Origin: Rhizobium sullae
GTDB taxonomy: Bacteria > Pseudomonadota > Alphaproteobacteria > Rhizobiales > Rhizobiaceae
Direction: 5' to 3'
Length of the DNA: 64,000 nucleotides
NCBI RefSeq assembly: GCF_025200715.1
Contig: NZ_CP104144.1
Location: 2,356,001 to 2,420,000, forward strand
How positions within the stretch are numbered: position 1 is the stretch's first letter; each line of letters starts with the position of its first letter. Made by a program: the position numbers and the translations under genes. Of this stretch, positions 51,914 through 60,499 are shown piece by piece. The notes beneath the pieces are model-generated. The model was not told where the DNA came from. It saw nothing but the letters and a program-made list of their open reading frames with translations, and made no database searches.

Positions 51914-52162
51914 CAATAAGGATTTGAGAGGATCGCTTTTGGTATCTCAGCAGTAGGCGTGGCAGCATGGAGTCCGCGCCGGGCTGAAATGACGGATGCT
52001 GGTAGGGACAGAATAACAGATTGAGAGACAGCAACAGAATCGTTATCGCTCCTTTGGTTCATCGTCGACCAACATGCAGTCGCACGGGAGGGCCTATTCG
52101 GCTGCCGCATTTCAGGCTGTTGGCTGGTTGTTAAACGCTGCGTCCGATGAACGATGACGGAC
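51914..52162. other. Gene-free stretch
   Basis: About 250 bases between the aminotransferase gene and a GntR fragment. I see no gene, repeat or clear terminator. Confidence 0.45.
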
Positions 52163-52345
52163 CTAAATGACAGCGGTCATAATTCTCTGGCGCAAGCTCT
52201 CGATGTGGCGCGCCGCAGCGTCGTTGGCAGCTTTGCCATTTCGCTCGCGCATGACGGTCAGGACAGCGGTATGTTCATTGCCCTGTAAGGTTGAAATCAT
52301 GAAACTACCATAACGGTAGAAACCAAATCCTGGACATGCGCTCAT
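52163..52345 (-). pseudogene. C-terminal fragment of a GntR (FCD) regulator
   Basis: A 60-codon frame whose second part reads GNEHTAVLTVMRERNGKAAN, then DAAARHIESLRQRIM, the last helices of an FCD domain. The DNA-binding domain is absent upstream; a TetR gene starts there instead. It is a 5'-truncated remnant. Confidence 0.6.
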
Positions 52346-52369
52346 GGACGGATCGCAAAAAGTCCGCGA

Positions 52370-52960
52370 TCAGACCGTTGGCTGAAAGGGGAGGCGGTGA
52401 TCGAGATAATCTCGCATCTGCGCAAGCGCCGTGTCGCGGCTGAGGCCTCCCGATTGAAGTCCGGCGCGCAGCCACAACCCGTCGATCAAGGCTGTGATCG
52501 TCAAGGCCACCTCCTCGCATTCGGCGCGAGGCAGAAGGTGGACGAGGGCCGACATCAGGTTGGAGCGCATGCGTGCGTGGATCACCGTCTGAATGCGGGC
52601 GAGCTGCGGCTCCCGTGGCACCTCGGCGCAAAGTGAAAGCCAGGCATGGCAGATCGAGGGTTGAAAGAAACGCGCCTCGAAATTGCCATCGATGATCGCC
52701 TCCAGCCGCTCATAGGGCGTTGTCGCCTGTCTCAGCCGCGCGCTGACGGCTTCGCTCAGCACGAGGTTGGCCTCGCGCATGGCATGCTCGAAAAGCTCCT
52801 GCTTGTTGCGGAAATAATGCAGCACGATGCCCTTTGAAGCGCCGGCATGGGCGGCGACCTTTTCGAGTGTTGCGCCGGCCATGCCTTCCTGCTGAAGCAC
52901 CTGGAAAGCCGCCTGCCGCAATTCCTTGCGGCGAATTGCACTGATTTTCGTGAGTTTCAT
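52370..52960 (-). CDS. betI: TetR-family repressor BetI
   Basis: A 196-residue choline-responsive repressor. The TetR helix-turn-helix (ATLEKVAAHAGASKGIVLHY) and BetI-specific segments (FFQPSICHAWLSLCAEVPRE and TALIDGLWLRAGL) are present. The start at 52960 is the family start MKLTKISAIRR; a very long frame extends upstream but is a shadow of choX. It is divergent from choX, with operator-like repeats between them. The usual betBA genes are not adjacent. Confidence 0.88.
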   Translation of the reverse strand: MKLTKISAIRRKELRQAAFQVLQQEGMAGATLEKVAAHAGASKGIVLHYFRNKQELFEHAMREANLVLSEAVSARLRQATTPYERLEAIIDGNFEARFFQPSICHAWLSLCAEVPREPQLARIQTVIHARMRSNLMSALVHLLPRAECEEVALTITALIDGLWLRAGLQSGGLSRDTALAQMRDYLDHRLPFQPTV

Positions 52961-53010
52961 GCCCGTGCCCGTCTGTGTTCCCTCATCATTGACAATTCTT
53001 CCGCAAAGAT

Positions 53011-53053
53011 CAATTATTGACCCAATGGTCAGTTTTCTGACTTTTTGGTCAAG
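53011..53053. promoter_or_regulatory. BetI operator candidates between betI and choX
   Basis: Two related repeats lie in tandem: TTGACCCAATGGTCAG at 53018-53033 and CTGACTTTTTGGTCAAG at 53037-53053. The inverted TTGACC/GGTCAA arms suit a TetR dimer, so BetI probably binds here and controls both directions. Confidence 0.6.
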
Positions 53054-53068
53054 ACAGGGGAATGTGCA

Positions 53069-54007
53069 ATGATGCAGCATTTGAAAACAGGCATGCTTTC
53101 CATCCTTCTCGGTGCGGTCGCCATGCCGGCTTTTGCCGCAGACCCCGAAAGCTGCAAGGTCGTTCGCATGGCCGAGCCCGGCTGGAACGATCTGGCATTC
53201 ACCACCGGCATCAGCCTGACGCTCCTGAAGGCGCTCGGCTACGAGCCGCAGAGTTCGCTGCTTGGCATCGATGTCATCTATCTCAGCCTGAAGAACAAGG
53301 ATCTCGACGTCTTCCTCGGTTACTGGGATCCGGCCATGGTCAGCTACTACAAGCCCTACAAAGACGATGGATCGGTCGAGGATGTCGTGACCAATCTCAA
53401 GGGCGCGAAATACACCTTCGCAGTGCCGGTCTACGTTTGGGAAGCGGGCGTCAAGGATTTTGCCGATCTGCAGAAATTCCCCGACCAGTTCGAAAAGAAG
53501 CTCTATGGCATCGAGCCCGGCTCGAACCAGCTGATGATCGATGCGACCAAAGACCCGGCGCTGGGGCTTGCCGGATGGGAGGTGGTGGAATCGAGCGAAC
53601 AGGGCATGCTGGCCGAAGTCCAACGCCACGCCAGGGACAAGGCCTTCATCGTCTTCCAAGGCTGGGCGCCGCATCCGATGAACACTGCGCTCGACATTCG
53701 GTACCTCACCGGCGGCGACAAATTCTACGGTCCCGATTTCGGCGCGGCGACCGTTTCGACGCAGGTGCGCAAGGGTTATCTCCAGGAATGCCCGAACGTC
53801 GCGAAACTCTTGTCCAATCTCACCTTCGACATCGACTTCGAAAACAAGGGCATGGGCTATCTGATGACGGACGGCCTGTCTCCGGAGGATGCGGCCATGA
53901 AAGCACTGGTCGGCGAACCGCAGCGGCTCGATGCCTGGCTCGACGGTGTGAGCAGTTTCGACGGCAAGCCGGGGCGCGACGTTGTGAAGGCGAAGCTGTT
54001 CCCGTGA
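53069..54007 (+). CDS. choX: Choline ABC importer substrate-binding protein ChoX
   Basis: A 312-residue periplasmic protein with a signal peptide (LKTGMLSILLGAVAMPAFAA). VRMAEPGWNDLAFTTGIS and DVFLGYWDPAM match ChoX, in which aromatic residues cage the quaternary ammonium group. The start at 53069 follows AGGGGA. The permease and ATPase genes choW and choV do not follow; an alpha/beta hydrolase gene does, with a four-base overlap. The protein must therefore use a transporter encoded elsewhere or serve another role. Confidence 0.9.
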   Translation: MMQHLKTGMLSILLGAVAMPAFAADPESCKVVRMAEPGWNDLAFTTGISLTLLKALGYEPQSSLLGIDVIYLSLKNKDLDVFLGYWDPAMVSYYKPYKDDGSVEDVVTNLKGAKYTFAVPVYVWEAGVKDFADLQKFPDQFEKKLYGIEPGSNQLMIDATKDPALGLAGWEVVESSEQGMLAEVQRHARDKAFIVFQGWAPHPMNTALDIRYLTGGDKFYGPDFGAATVSTQVRKGYLQECPNVAKLLSNLTFDIDFENKGMGYLMTDGLSPEDAAMKALVGEPQRLDAWLDGVSSFDGKPGRDVVKAKLFP

Positions 54008-54840
54008 CAACCGTCGAACAGGGCGGCTGGACGAACCGCAAGCGCCTCTTGTTTCTGCCGGATGGCCCGCCCATGGCCTTCATCGATAGCGGCGGGCCAG
54101 GACCGGTGCTTCTGCTGCTGCACGGCTATTCGGATTCCAGCCGCAGCTTCTCGCTGCTGGAGCCATGGCTTTCGGCCTACCGCTTGGTCGTGCCGGATCT
54201 GCCCGGCCATGGCGCTTCTGCTGTCGGCAGCGGTCTGGCGGTCAGCGATTTTGCCGATGACGTTGCCGCCCTGGTCGGCGCCCTCGGCATAGACCGCTGC
54301 ATCGTTGTCGGCCATTCGATGGGCGCAATGATCGGCATGACGCTTACAGACCTGCTGCCGGAGATGGTTGGGGCGCTCGTCATGATCTCTGGCACCCTCC
54401 GGCCGACCTTTCCGAAGGACGACCTGGTGACGGAAGGAATTCTGAGCCTGAGCGACCCGATCAACCCGGCCGATCCCTTGTTCGATCTCTGGCATGCTGG
54501 CCCGTATCCGATCGATCGGACGTTCCTCGATCCCGTGAGTCGCGAGGCGGCGGCGATCCCGTCGAGCATCTGGAAGGGCATCCTGGGCGAATTTTCCCGG
54601 CTTGACATGACGCGGACGGCAAGCCGGATTTCGGTGCCGGTCCTTTGCATTGCCGGCAGCGAGGATATGCTTTTCGACGCGGGCCATCGTCTTGCGCTCG
54701 CAAGCGCCTTGCCCGATGCAAAGTCCGTCCTCATGGACGGTTTCGGCCACAATCCGCATTGGGAAGATCCCGAGCAGGTGGCGCTTCATGTCGAACGGTT
54801 TCTTCAAGGCGTTCTCGTTGCGGAGAGAACATTTGACTGA
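54004..54840 (+). CDS. Alpha/beta-hydrolase coupled to choX
   Basis: A 278-residue alpha/beta-hydrolase. The oxyanion strand LLLLHGYSDSSRSF, nucleophile elbow VVGHSMGA, acid residue in CIAGSEDMLF and catalytic histidine in DGFGHNPHWEDP form a full triad. There is no signal peptide. The GTG at 54004 overlaps the choX stop (GTGA), so the two are translationally coupled; the open frame upstream is a choX shadow. An esterase releasing choline from a choline ester in the cytoplasm is plausible but inferred. Confidence 0.85.
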   Translation: MTTVEQGGWTNRKRLLFLPDGPPMAFIDSGGPGPVLLLLHGYSDSSRSFSLLEPWLSAYRLVVPDLPGHGASAVGSGLAVSDFADDVAALVGALGIDRCIVVGHSMGAMIGMTLTDLLPEMVGALVMISGTLRPTFPKDDLVTEGILSLSDPINPADPLFDLWHAGPYPIDRTFLDPVSREAAAIPSSIWKGILGEFSRLDMTRTASRISVPVLCIAGSEDMLFDAGHRLALASALPDAKSVLMDGFGHNPHWEDPEQVALHVERFLQGVLVAERTFD

Positions 54841-54879
54841 AAAGTAGTTGGGATTCTATCCCGGCAGCTCTTTAGTTGC

Positions 54880-55782
54880 TCAGTTTGCTTCAGCCCACGT
54901 CCCAATCAACATGGTCATGAAGCGCTCGGCTGCCGGCGAAAGCGTCCCACCGCGACGGCGCACAATGCCGATCGTTCGCGAGATTTGAGGATTGCAAATA
55001 GGTCTCGTGACGAGGAACGGGTGCTCTTCCTGTGGTGTAGCGAGTTTCGGAAGAACCGAAATTCCAAGCCCGGCCTCGACCAGACCAAGCGATGTCGAAA
55101 GATGCGTGACTTCATAGGACCAACGCAGTTTCAGGTTCGATTTCGCCAATGCTGCATCAAGAAGGGTGCGATTGCCGCTGGACCGGTGAACCGTGATCAG
55201 TTGATAGGGCGCCAGATCATCCCACTCGAGTTCGCTCTTCGTCGCCAGCGGATGATCCTTGCGTGCTGCCAGCACGAACGGATCCTCGATGAGCCGGTCA
55301 AAGACAAGGTCGGGATCTGAGAAGCCCATGATATTGATGCCGAACTCGACTTCCCCGCGGGCGACCGCCTGCAGCCCGTCCGTGGCAGGCAGGTCGAGGA
55401 TGCGAAACCGAATATGGGGATACTCGGCGCTGAACTGCTTGATGACCGTCGGCAGGAAATAGAAGGCTGCCGTCGGCAGGCAAGCGATGGTCACCAGACC
55501 GCTGCGCTGGGACCCGACATCGCGCACCGCAAACAGCGACGTGTCGAACTCCTCGAGCATGCGTCGCACCAAGGGGATCAGCTCCGCCCCGAGGGCAGTT
55601 GTCGAGACATGCCGCGTCGTGCGCTCGAGCAACGGCGCCCCGATTGCCAGCTCCAGCTTCTGAATTCGTCGGCTGAGTGCCGGCTGGGAAAGATTGAGAG
55701 CTTCGGCAGCTCGGTGGAAATTCTCCAGTTCGACGACCGATAGAAACGCGCGCAAGTCCAATATCTCACAATTAATGCTCAT
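54880..55782 (-). CDS. LysR-family regulator divergent from the tautomerase gene
   Basis: A 300-residue LysR protein: helix NFHRAAEALNLSQPALSRRI and a full effector domain with TIACLPTAAFYFLPTVI. The start is at 55782, about 110 bases from the divergent tautomerase start. It probably regulates that gene and the importer behind it, in the manner of GalR or LigR-type regulators of aromatic acid use. Confidence 0.88.
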   Translation of the reverse strand: MSINCEILDLRAFLSVVELENFHRAAEALNLSQPALSRRIQKLELAIGAPLLERTTRHVSTTALGAELIPLVRRMLEEFDTSLFAVRDVGSQRSGLVTIACLPTAAFYFLPTVIKQFSAEYPHIRFRILDLPATDGLQAVARGEVEFGINIMGFSDPDLVFDRLIEDPFVLAARKDHPLATKSELEWDDLAPYQLITVHRSSGNRTLLDAALAKSNLKLRWSYEVTHLSTSLGLVEAGLGISVLPKLATPQEEHPFLVTRPICNPQISRTIGIVRRRGGTLSPAAERFMTMLIGTWAEAN

Positions 55783-55891
55783 AACGCATCATTCCCTCTG
55801 ATATTCGCATTTCACATATCAATCATTTTGCCGCTTACTGCAACAAAGAAGCTGATTGATATTTAAATCACATCAGTATGCGGGCACAACC

Positions 55892-56974
55892 ATGAACGAC
55901 CTGATTTCCATCCCCTGCGTTCTGATGCGAGGCGGCACCTCCAAGGGACCGTTTTTTCTCGCATCCGACCTTCCGTCGGATTCGCGTCAACGCGATCAGA
56001 TCCTGCTTTCGGTTATGGGATCCGGTCACCCGTTGCAGATCGATGGAATCGGCGGTGGCAATCCGGTCACCAGCAAGGTCGCCATCGTTGGCCCAGCAAC
56101 AGTGTCCGATGCCGATGTGGATTATCTGTTCGCCCAGGTCCGCATCGATCAGCAATTCGTCGATACCTCGCCCAACTGCGGAAATATGCTGGCGGCCGTC
56201 GGGCCGTTCGCGGTTGAGGCCGGCCTGGTCAAGGCGGCGACGGGGGTAACCCGCGTGCGCATTCACAACGTTAATACCGGCAAATTGATTGAAGCCGAGG
56301 TTCCGACCCCTGATGGCCGCGTTGCCTACATGGGAGATGCCTCGATCGACGGCGTGCCCGGCAATGCCGCGCCAATCGCGCTGACCTTCATGGATGCCGC
56401 CGGGGCGCGCACAGGCATGCTTTTTCCCACCGGCAACCCGCGCGACAGGATTGACGGTATCGATGTCACCTGCATCGACTGCGCTATGCCGATGATGTTG
56501 CTGGAAGCCACCGCCCTCGGCGTGACGGGCAACGAACCTGCGGCCGAGCTCAACGCCAACGGTTCTTTGCTGGAACGGCTCGAAACTCTGAGGCTCGAGG
56601 CCGGCCGGCGCATGGGTATGGGTGACGTTAGCAATCAGGTCACGCCAAAGCCGGTTCTGATCTCCAGGCCCGACAAGGGCGGCGATCTCGGCGTGCGCTA
56701 TTTCATGCCGCATCAGTGCCATCCATCTCTTGCAACGACCGGTGCGGTTGGGATTGCCACGGCCTGTATCAGCGACGGAACAGTCGCCTCGCGGCTGATC
56801 GGGGACCGCAAGCCGCCGATCGTTCTCGTTCTGGAACATCCAAGCGGTCGTTTGGAAGTGAAACTGGATACCCGCGACGGCAAGACAGTTGCCGGAATCC
56901 TGCGGACGGCCCGGCGCCTCTTCGAGGGCCGGGTCTTTGCAAAACCTATCGCGCAAATGGTTTGCGCGGCATAA
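55892..56974 (+). CDS. galD: 4-oxalomesaconate tautomerase, PrpF family
   Basis: A 360-residue PrpF-fold isomerase similar to GalD of gallate degradation. Family marks are CVLMRGGTSKGPFF at the start, SPNCGNMLAAVGPFA with the active-site cysteine, the EVPTPDGRVAYMGDASIDGV segment, and HQCHPSLATTGA late on. The start at 55892 is the usual family N-terminus; an upstream ATG adds 12 residues. The other gallate genes (galA, galB, galC) are not in view. Aconitate isomerase or a related tricarboxylate isomerase are alternatives. Confidence 0.8.
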   Translation: MNDLISIPCVLMRGGTSKGPFFLASDLPSDSRQRDQILLSVMGSGHPLQIDGIGGGNPVTSKVAIVGPATVSDADVDYLFAQVRIDQQFVDTSPNCGNMLAAVGPFAVEAGLVKAATGVTRVRIHNVNTGKLIEAEVPTPDGRVAYMGDASIDGVPGNAAPIALTFMDAAGARTGMLFPTGNPRDRIDGIDVTCIDCAMPMMLLEATALGVTGNEPAAELNANGSLLERLETLRLEAGRRMGMGDVSNQVTPKPVLISRPDKGGDLGVRYFMPHQCHPSLATTGAVGIATACISDGTVASRLIGDRKPPIVLVLEHPSGRLEVKLDTRDGKTVAGILRTARRLFEGRVFAKPIAQMVCAA

Positions 56975-57021
56975 TCGAAAGTGGTTGCCGGGAGGGCGCC
57001 ACGCATCAGGGAGGAATACAC

Positions 57022-58023
57022 ATGCGTAAACTTTTGATCGCCCTTGCGGCAACGGTCGCTTTCGCCGGTTCGGCCTTTGCGGAACCCGTCCGCATCAGCG
57101 TCGGGTCCTACAACCTCAACAACCTGCCCTTCCCGGTCGCAGCCGGCCTAGGTCTCTACGAGAAGGAAGGTCTTGAGGTGACCGTCGAAAACTTTGCATC
57201 TGGCGGTTCCAAGACGCTGCAGGCGCTTGTCGCCGGCTCGACGGATATCGCCGTCGGCTTCTACGATCATACGATCCAGATGCAGTCGCAGAACAAGGCC
57301 GTTGTGGGCTTTGTCCAGCTTGCGCGCAATTCGGGCCTGGTTCTAGCTGGCGGTAAGGGCACAACCTTCGATCCGGCTAAACCCGAGACAATCAAGGGCG
57401 CGAAAATCGGCATCACCGCACCGGGTTCATCCTCGGACTTCTTCGTCCGCTACTATTTGCAGCGCAACAATCTTTCGGCCGACGACATCTCGTTGATCGG
57501 CGTTGGCTCAGGCGCGGCCGCAGTCGCGGCACTCGAGCAAGGGAAAGTTGATCTGTTGGTCAACTACGATCCGGCAGCAACCTTTATCGAAGCCAAGGGT
57601 GTCGGCAAGATTTTGATCGACGCCCGCAGTGACGAGGGTGCCAAGGAAATCTACGGTGGAATCTACCCGACCTCCGTCCTTTATGCGACGCAGGCCTATA
57701 TCGATGAGAACCCGGAAACCATCCAGAAGGTCACGAACGCGACCGTTAAGGCACTGGCCTGGATGAACACACATAGCGCTGAAGAGATCGTCGAAAAACT
57801 GCCGAAAGAATTCATCTCCGGCGACCGGGACACCTATGTGAAGGCCGTCCAGAATGCCAAACCGATTTTCTCAGTGGACGGCAAATTCAGCGAGACCGAC
57901 ACGCAGACACCGTTGGCCGTTCTCAAGAGCTTCAACGAAAAGGTTGCTGCTGCAACAATCGATCTTTCCAAAACCTACACGAACGCTTTCGTGGACAAGG
58001 TGACGGATAAGACCACCAACTGA
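57022..58023 (+). CDS. NMT1/TauA-type ABC importer substrate-binding protein
   Basis: Periplasmic protein of 333 residues with a signal peptide (MRKLLIALAATVAFAGSAFA). Its fold is that of the SsuA/TauA/NMT1 proteins, which bind sulfonates, nitrate, aromatic acids or pyrimidine precursors. GLGLYEKEGLEVTVENF and VAGSTDIAVGFYDHTIQMQ are recognisable. GGGAGGA precedes the start, and the gene follows the tautomerase by 47 bases, so they are probably co-transcribed. Confidence 0.88.
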   Translation: MRKLLIALAATVAFAGSAFAEPVRISVGSYNLNNLPFPVAAGLGLYEKEGLEVTVENFASGGSKTLQALVAGSTDIAVGFYDHTIQMQSQNKAVVGFVQLARNSGLVLAGGKGTTFDPAKPETIKGAKIGITAPGSSSDFFVRYYLQRNNLSADDISLIGVGSGAAAVAALEQGKVDLLVNYDPAATFIEAKGVGKILIDARSDEGAKEIYGGIYPTSVLYATQAYIDENPETIQKVTNATVKALAWMNTHSAEEIVEKLPKEFISGDRDTYVKAVQNAKPIFSVDGKFSETDTQTPLAVLKSFNEKVAAATIDLSKTYTNAFVDKVTDKTTN

Positions 58024-58038
58024 TCCTAGGAGGAGGCC

Positions 58039-58869
58039 ATGTCTTTGGCTGTCGTAACACCTATGCCTATCCCGACGGGACAGCAAAACGCAAAGTCGAT
58101 GGTATCGATCGACGCCGTGACAATGTCGTTTGGTTCCTATGTCGCGGTGCAGGACGTCAACCTGGCGGTTGACGATGGTGAGTTTCTCACCATCGTCGGC
58201 CCGACCGGTTGCGGCAAGAGCACCATTTTGAACGCGATCGCAGGGCTTCTGAAACCCACGAGCGGAACGGTGACGATCGACGGTACGCCGGTAAAGGGCG
58301 TCCAGAACGACATCGGCTATCTCTTCCAGCAGGACGCGCTACTCCCGTGGAAAACATCCATTGAGAATGTCGAACTCGGCCTGATGTTCAGGGGTGTTGC
58401 AGCCGCCGAGCGCCGCGAGCGTTCCATGAGCTGGCTTGCCAAGGTCGGGCTCAAAGGCTTCGAACATCGCTATCCGCACCAACTGTCCGGCGGCCAGCGC
58501 AAACGTGTCCAGATGGCGCAAGCGCTCATTGCCGGTCCGAAGGTGATCCTAATGGACGAACCGTTCTCGGCCCTCGACATCCACACGCGGCATCTCATGC
58601 AGAACGAACTGCTGCGGCTTTGGCAGGAAGAACGCCGCGCCGTCGTGATGATCACACACGACCTCGAAGAGGCCATAGCCCTTGGAGACCGCGTCGCCAT
58701 TCTGGCCGCCGGCCCCCGTTCGCGGGTCATCGAAAGTTTCCCGGTGGATCTCGAGCGGCCACGGGATGTGGCTGAGATCAAGCTCGATCCACGCTTTATG
58801 GATTTGTATCGCAATATCTGGGCTTCCCTGCGCGGTGAAGTGGAGAAAAGCTATGAACGTCGTGACTGA
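58039..58869 (+). CDS. NMT1/Tau-type ABC importer ATPase
   Basis: ATPase of 276 residues, SsuB/TauB type: Walker A GPTGCGKST, Q-loop LFQQDALLPWKT, signature LSGGQRKRVQMAQAL, Walker B VILMDEPFSALD, H-loop ITHDLEEAI. AGGAGGAGG-type sequence precedes the start. It overlaps the permease start by 17 bases. Confidence 0.92.
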   Translation: MSLAVVTPMPIPTGQQNAKSMVSIDAVTMSFGSYVAVQDVNLAVDDGEFLTIVGPTGCGKSTILNAIAGLLKPTSGTVTIDGTPVKGVQNDIGYLFQQDALLPWKTSIENVELGLMFRGVAAAERRERSMSWLAKVGLKGFEHRYPHQLSGGQRKRVQMAQALIAGPKVILMDEPFSALDIHTRHLMQNELLRLWQEERRAVVMITHDLEEAIALGDRVAILAAGPRSRVIESFPVDLERPRDVAEIKLDPRFMDLYRNIWASLRGEVEKSYERRD

Positions 58870-59629
58870 ACGCATTATCCAGCTCGGCATGCTGGTTTTT
58901 ATCCTCGGCGGCTGGCAGCTCGGCGTGACCGCCGGCTTCATCGATGTCTTCTTTTTCCCGGCGCCCCTCGATATCTTCAACCAGATCATCAACTGGGTCG
59001 TTGATCCGAGCTTTTACAAGCATGTCTCGATAACCCTGACGGAAACAGTGCTCGGCTACATCATCGGCACAGGTCTGGGCGTCGCCGCCGGTGTCTGGCT
59101 CGGTCTCAGCCGTAGCGCTGCCCGGATCCTCGATCCGTTCATCAAGGGGCTCAACGCCATTCCCCGCGTCGTTCTCGCGCCGATCTTCGTCCTCTGGCTG
59201 GGCCTGGGTCTCTGGTCCAAGGTGGCGCTCGCCGTCACGTTGGTTTTCTTCATCACTTTCTTCAACGCGATGCAGGGTGTGCGCGAAGTCAACCCGGTGG
59301 TTCTCGCAAACGCAAGGATCCTCGGGGCCAAGCGGTCCGATCTGCTGCGGCACGTCTACTTCCCGGCAGCGGCAAGCTGGATTCTGTCCTCGCTGCGCAC
59401 GTCTGTTGGCTTCGCGGTGGTCGGCGCCATCATCGGCGAATATCTCGGCTCCTCCGCAGGTCTAGGCTACCTGATCGCCCAAGCGGAGGGCAACTTCGAT
59501 GCGGTCGGCGTATTCGCCGGCATCATCATCCTTGCGATGTTCGTTCTCATCATCGATCGAGTTCTGGATGTTCTGGAGGGACGGCTCATCAAGTGGAGGC
59601 CGAACGCCGCAGAAGAAAGAGCGGCGTAA
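58853..59629 (+). CDS. NMT1/Tau-type ABC importer permease
   Basis: Permease of 258 residues with six hydrophobic segments and the EAA-like loop VNPVVLANARILGAKRSDLL. IPRVVLAPIFVLWLGLGLWS is the usual family core. The start at 58853 is chosen from AGAAAAG just upstream; an upstream frame belongs to the ATPase gene. A hairpin terminator follows at 59660. Confidence 0.9.
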   Translation: MNVVTERIIQLGMLVFILGGWQLGVTAGFIDVFFFPAPLDIFNQIINWVVDPSFYKHVSITLTETVLGYIIGTGLGVAAGVWLGLSRSAARILDPFIKGLNAIPRVVLAPIFVLWLGLGLWSKVALAVTLVFFITFFNAMQGVREVNPVVLANARILGAKRSDLLRHVYFPAAASWILSSLRTSVGFAVVGAIIGEYLGSSAGLGYLIAQAEGNFDAVGVFAGIIILAMFVLIIDRVLDVLEGRLIKWRPNAAEERAA

Positions 59630-59659
59630 CTATCCGGATCAGGTTTCATGTGAGTTGAA

Positions 59660-59692
59660 TGGGGGTACTGGCGTCGGCACCCCCATTCTTTT
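59660..59692 (+). terminator. Hairpin terminator after the importer operon
   Basis: TGGGGGT and ACCCCCA form a perfect seven-pair stem with a 12-base loop, followed by TTCTTTT. It ends the tautomerase-importer operon. Confidence 0.8.
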
Positions 59693-59941
59693 CAGATTTG
59701 AGTTCGAACGCGAAGCCGACACCTGATGTCAATCAACGCGGTAAAATCGCGGGCGTTTCCGAGCGGCCATTGTTTTAGTACGACAATGGATTGGGCCAGT
59801 ACCCCCAGACTCTCGGTCTACATCTAAAATCATGATGGTCGCTCTTGAGGGGATTAGAACCGTAGACCCCTCTATTATTAGGCTATTAGGCACTCAAAAA
59901 CCGAAAGACCTGACTTACGGAAGTGATATACTTCCTTCCAG
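59693..59941. other. Gene-free stretch
   Basis: About 250 bases with no gene. A minus-strand GGTTCTAATCC word recalls a tRNA T-loop but no cloverleaf can be folded around it. Confidence 0.5.
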
Positions 59942-60478
59942 TTAAACGGATTCGAACCGTGGGCCGATAGATTGAACTACCGTTTGCGGCATCGTCGACC
60001 GCCGGACTTCATCAAGATGGATGCCACATGACAGCGTTTGATTGCGGTCCGAATCTCCCGACAGAACCTCTGCCAAGTCCGGAGCCGCTACGTGACCGGC
60101 AGTAAATGCCGGCAAACCATTCCAACTTGGATTTTCAGAATGCCGGACTATCAGCGGCTTCCCCGGGAAATTGGCGGTTAGGTTTGCAACTATGAGATCC
60201 CCGACCGCGGCGCGGGTCTCTTCCGTCCGGCTGCCCTGTTGCGGCGAAAGCACGACGTTGTCGAGATCGAGAAGCGCGGCGGGCACAGCCGGCTTTTTGT
60301 CGAGCACGTCGAGCGCTGCGCCGCCGAGTTGCTTCGACACTAACATTTCGACCACCGCGTCCTGATTCACCATGTTGCCACGTGCCATGTTGACGAGCAC
60401 GTCTTTCGGGCCAAGCCCTCTCCAGAGCTTCGCGCGAGATGATCCCGGTCGTTGATGCGTTGCCGGGCGCGATCATCT
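59942..60478 (-). pseudogene. 5'-truncated and frameshifted 2-hydroxyacid dehydrogenase
   Basis: The minus strand reads APGNASTTGIISREALER, then after an extra G (GGG instead of GG) continues in another frame as LGPKDVLVNMARGNMVNQDA and LGGAALDVLDKKPAVP, with DNVVLSPQQGSRTEETRAAV near the end. This is the second half of a D-2-hydroxyacid dehydrogenase; the expected PHIGS histidine reads SPQQGS. The N-terminal half and cofactor loop are missing. It is a pseudogene by truncation, frameshift and loss of the catalytic histidine. Confidence 0.82.
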
Positions 60479-60499
60479 AGCGCGAAGCGTGTGTGGTGC

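Noticed and set aside
53062..54003. Long N-terminal extension of the alpha/beta-hydrolase frame
   Set aside because: It is an out-of-frame reading of choX; the hydrolase fold begins after the GTG at 54004.
52961..54010. N-terminal extension of the betI frame
   Set aside because: It is antisense to choX, and BetI has its family start at 52960.
59830..59970. tRNA-like words (GGTTCTAATCC, GGTTCGAATCC) on the minus strand
   Set aside because: The T-stems do not pair properly and no D-arm, anticodon arm or acceptor stem can be found.
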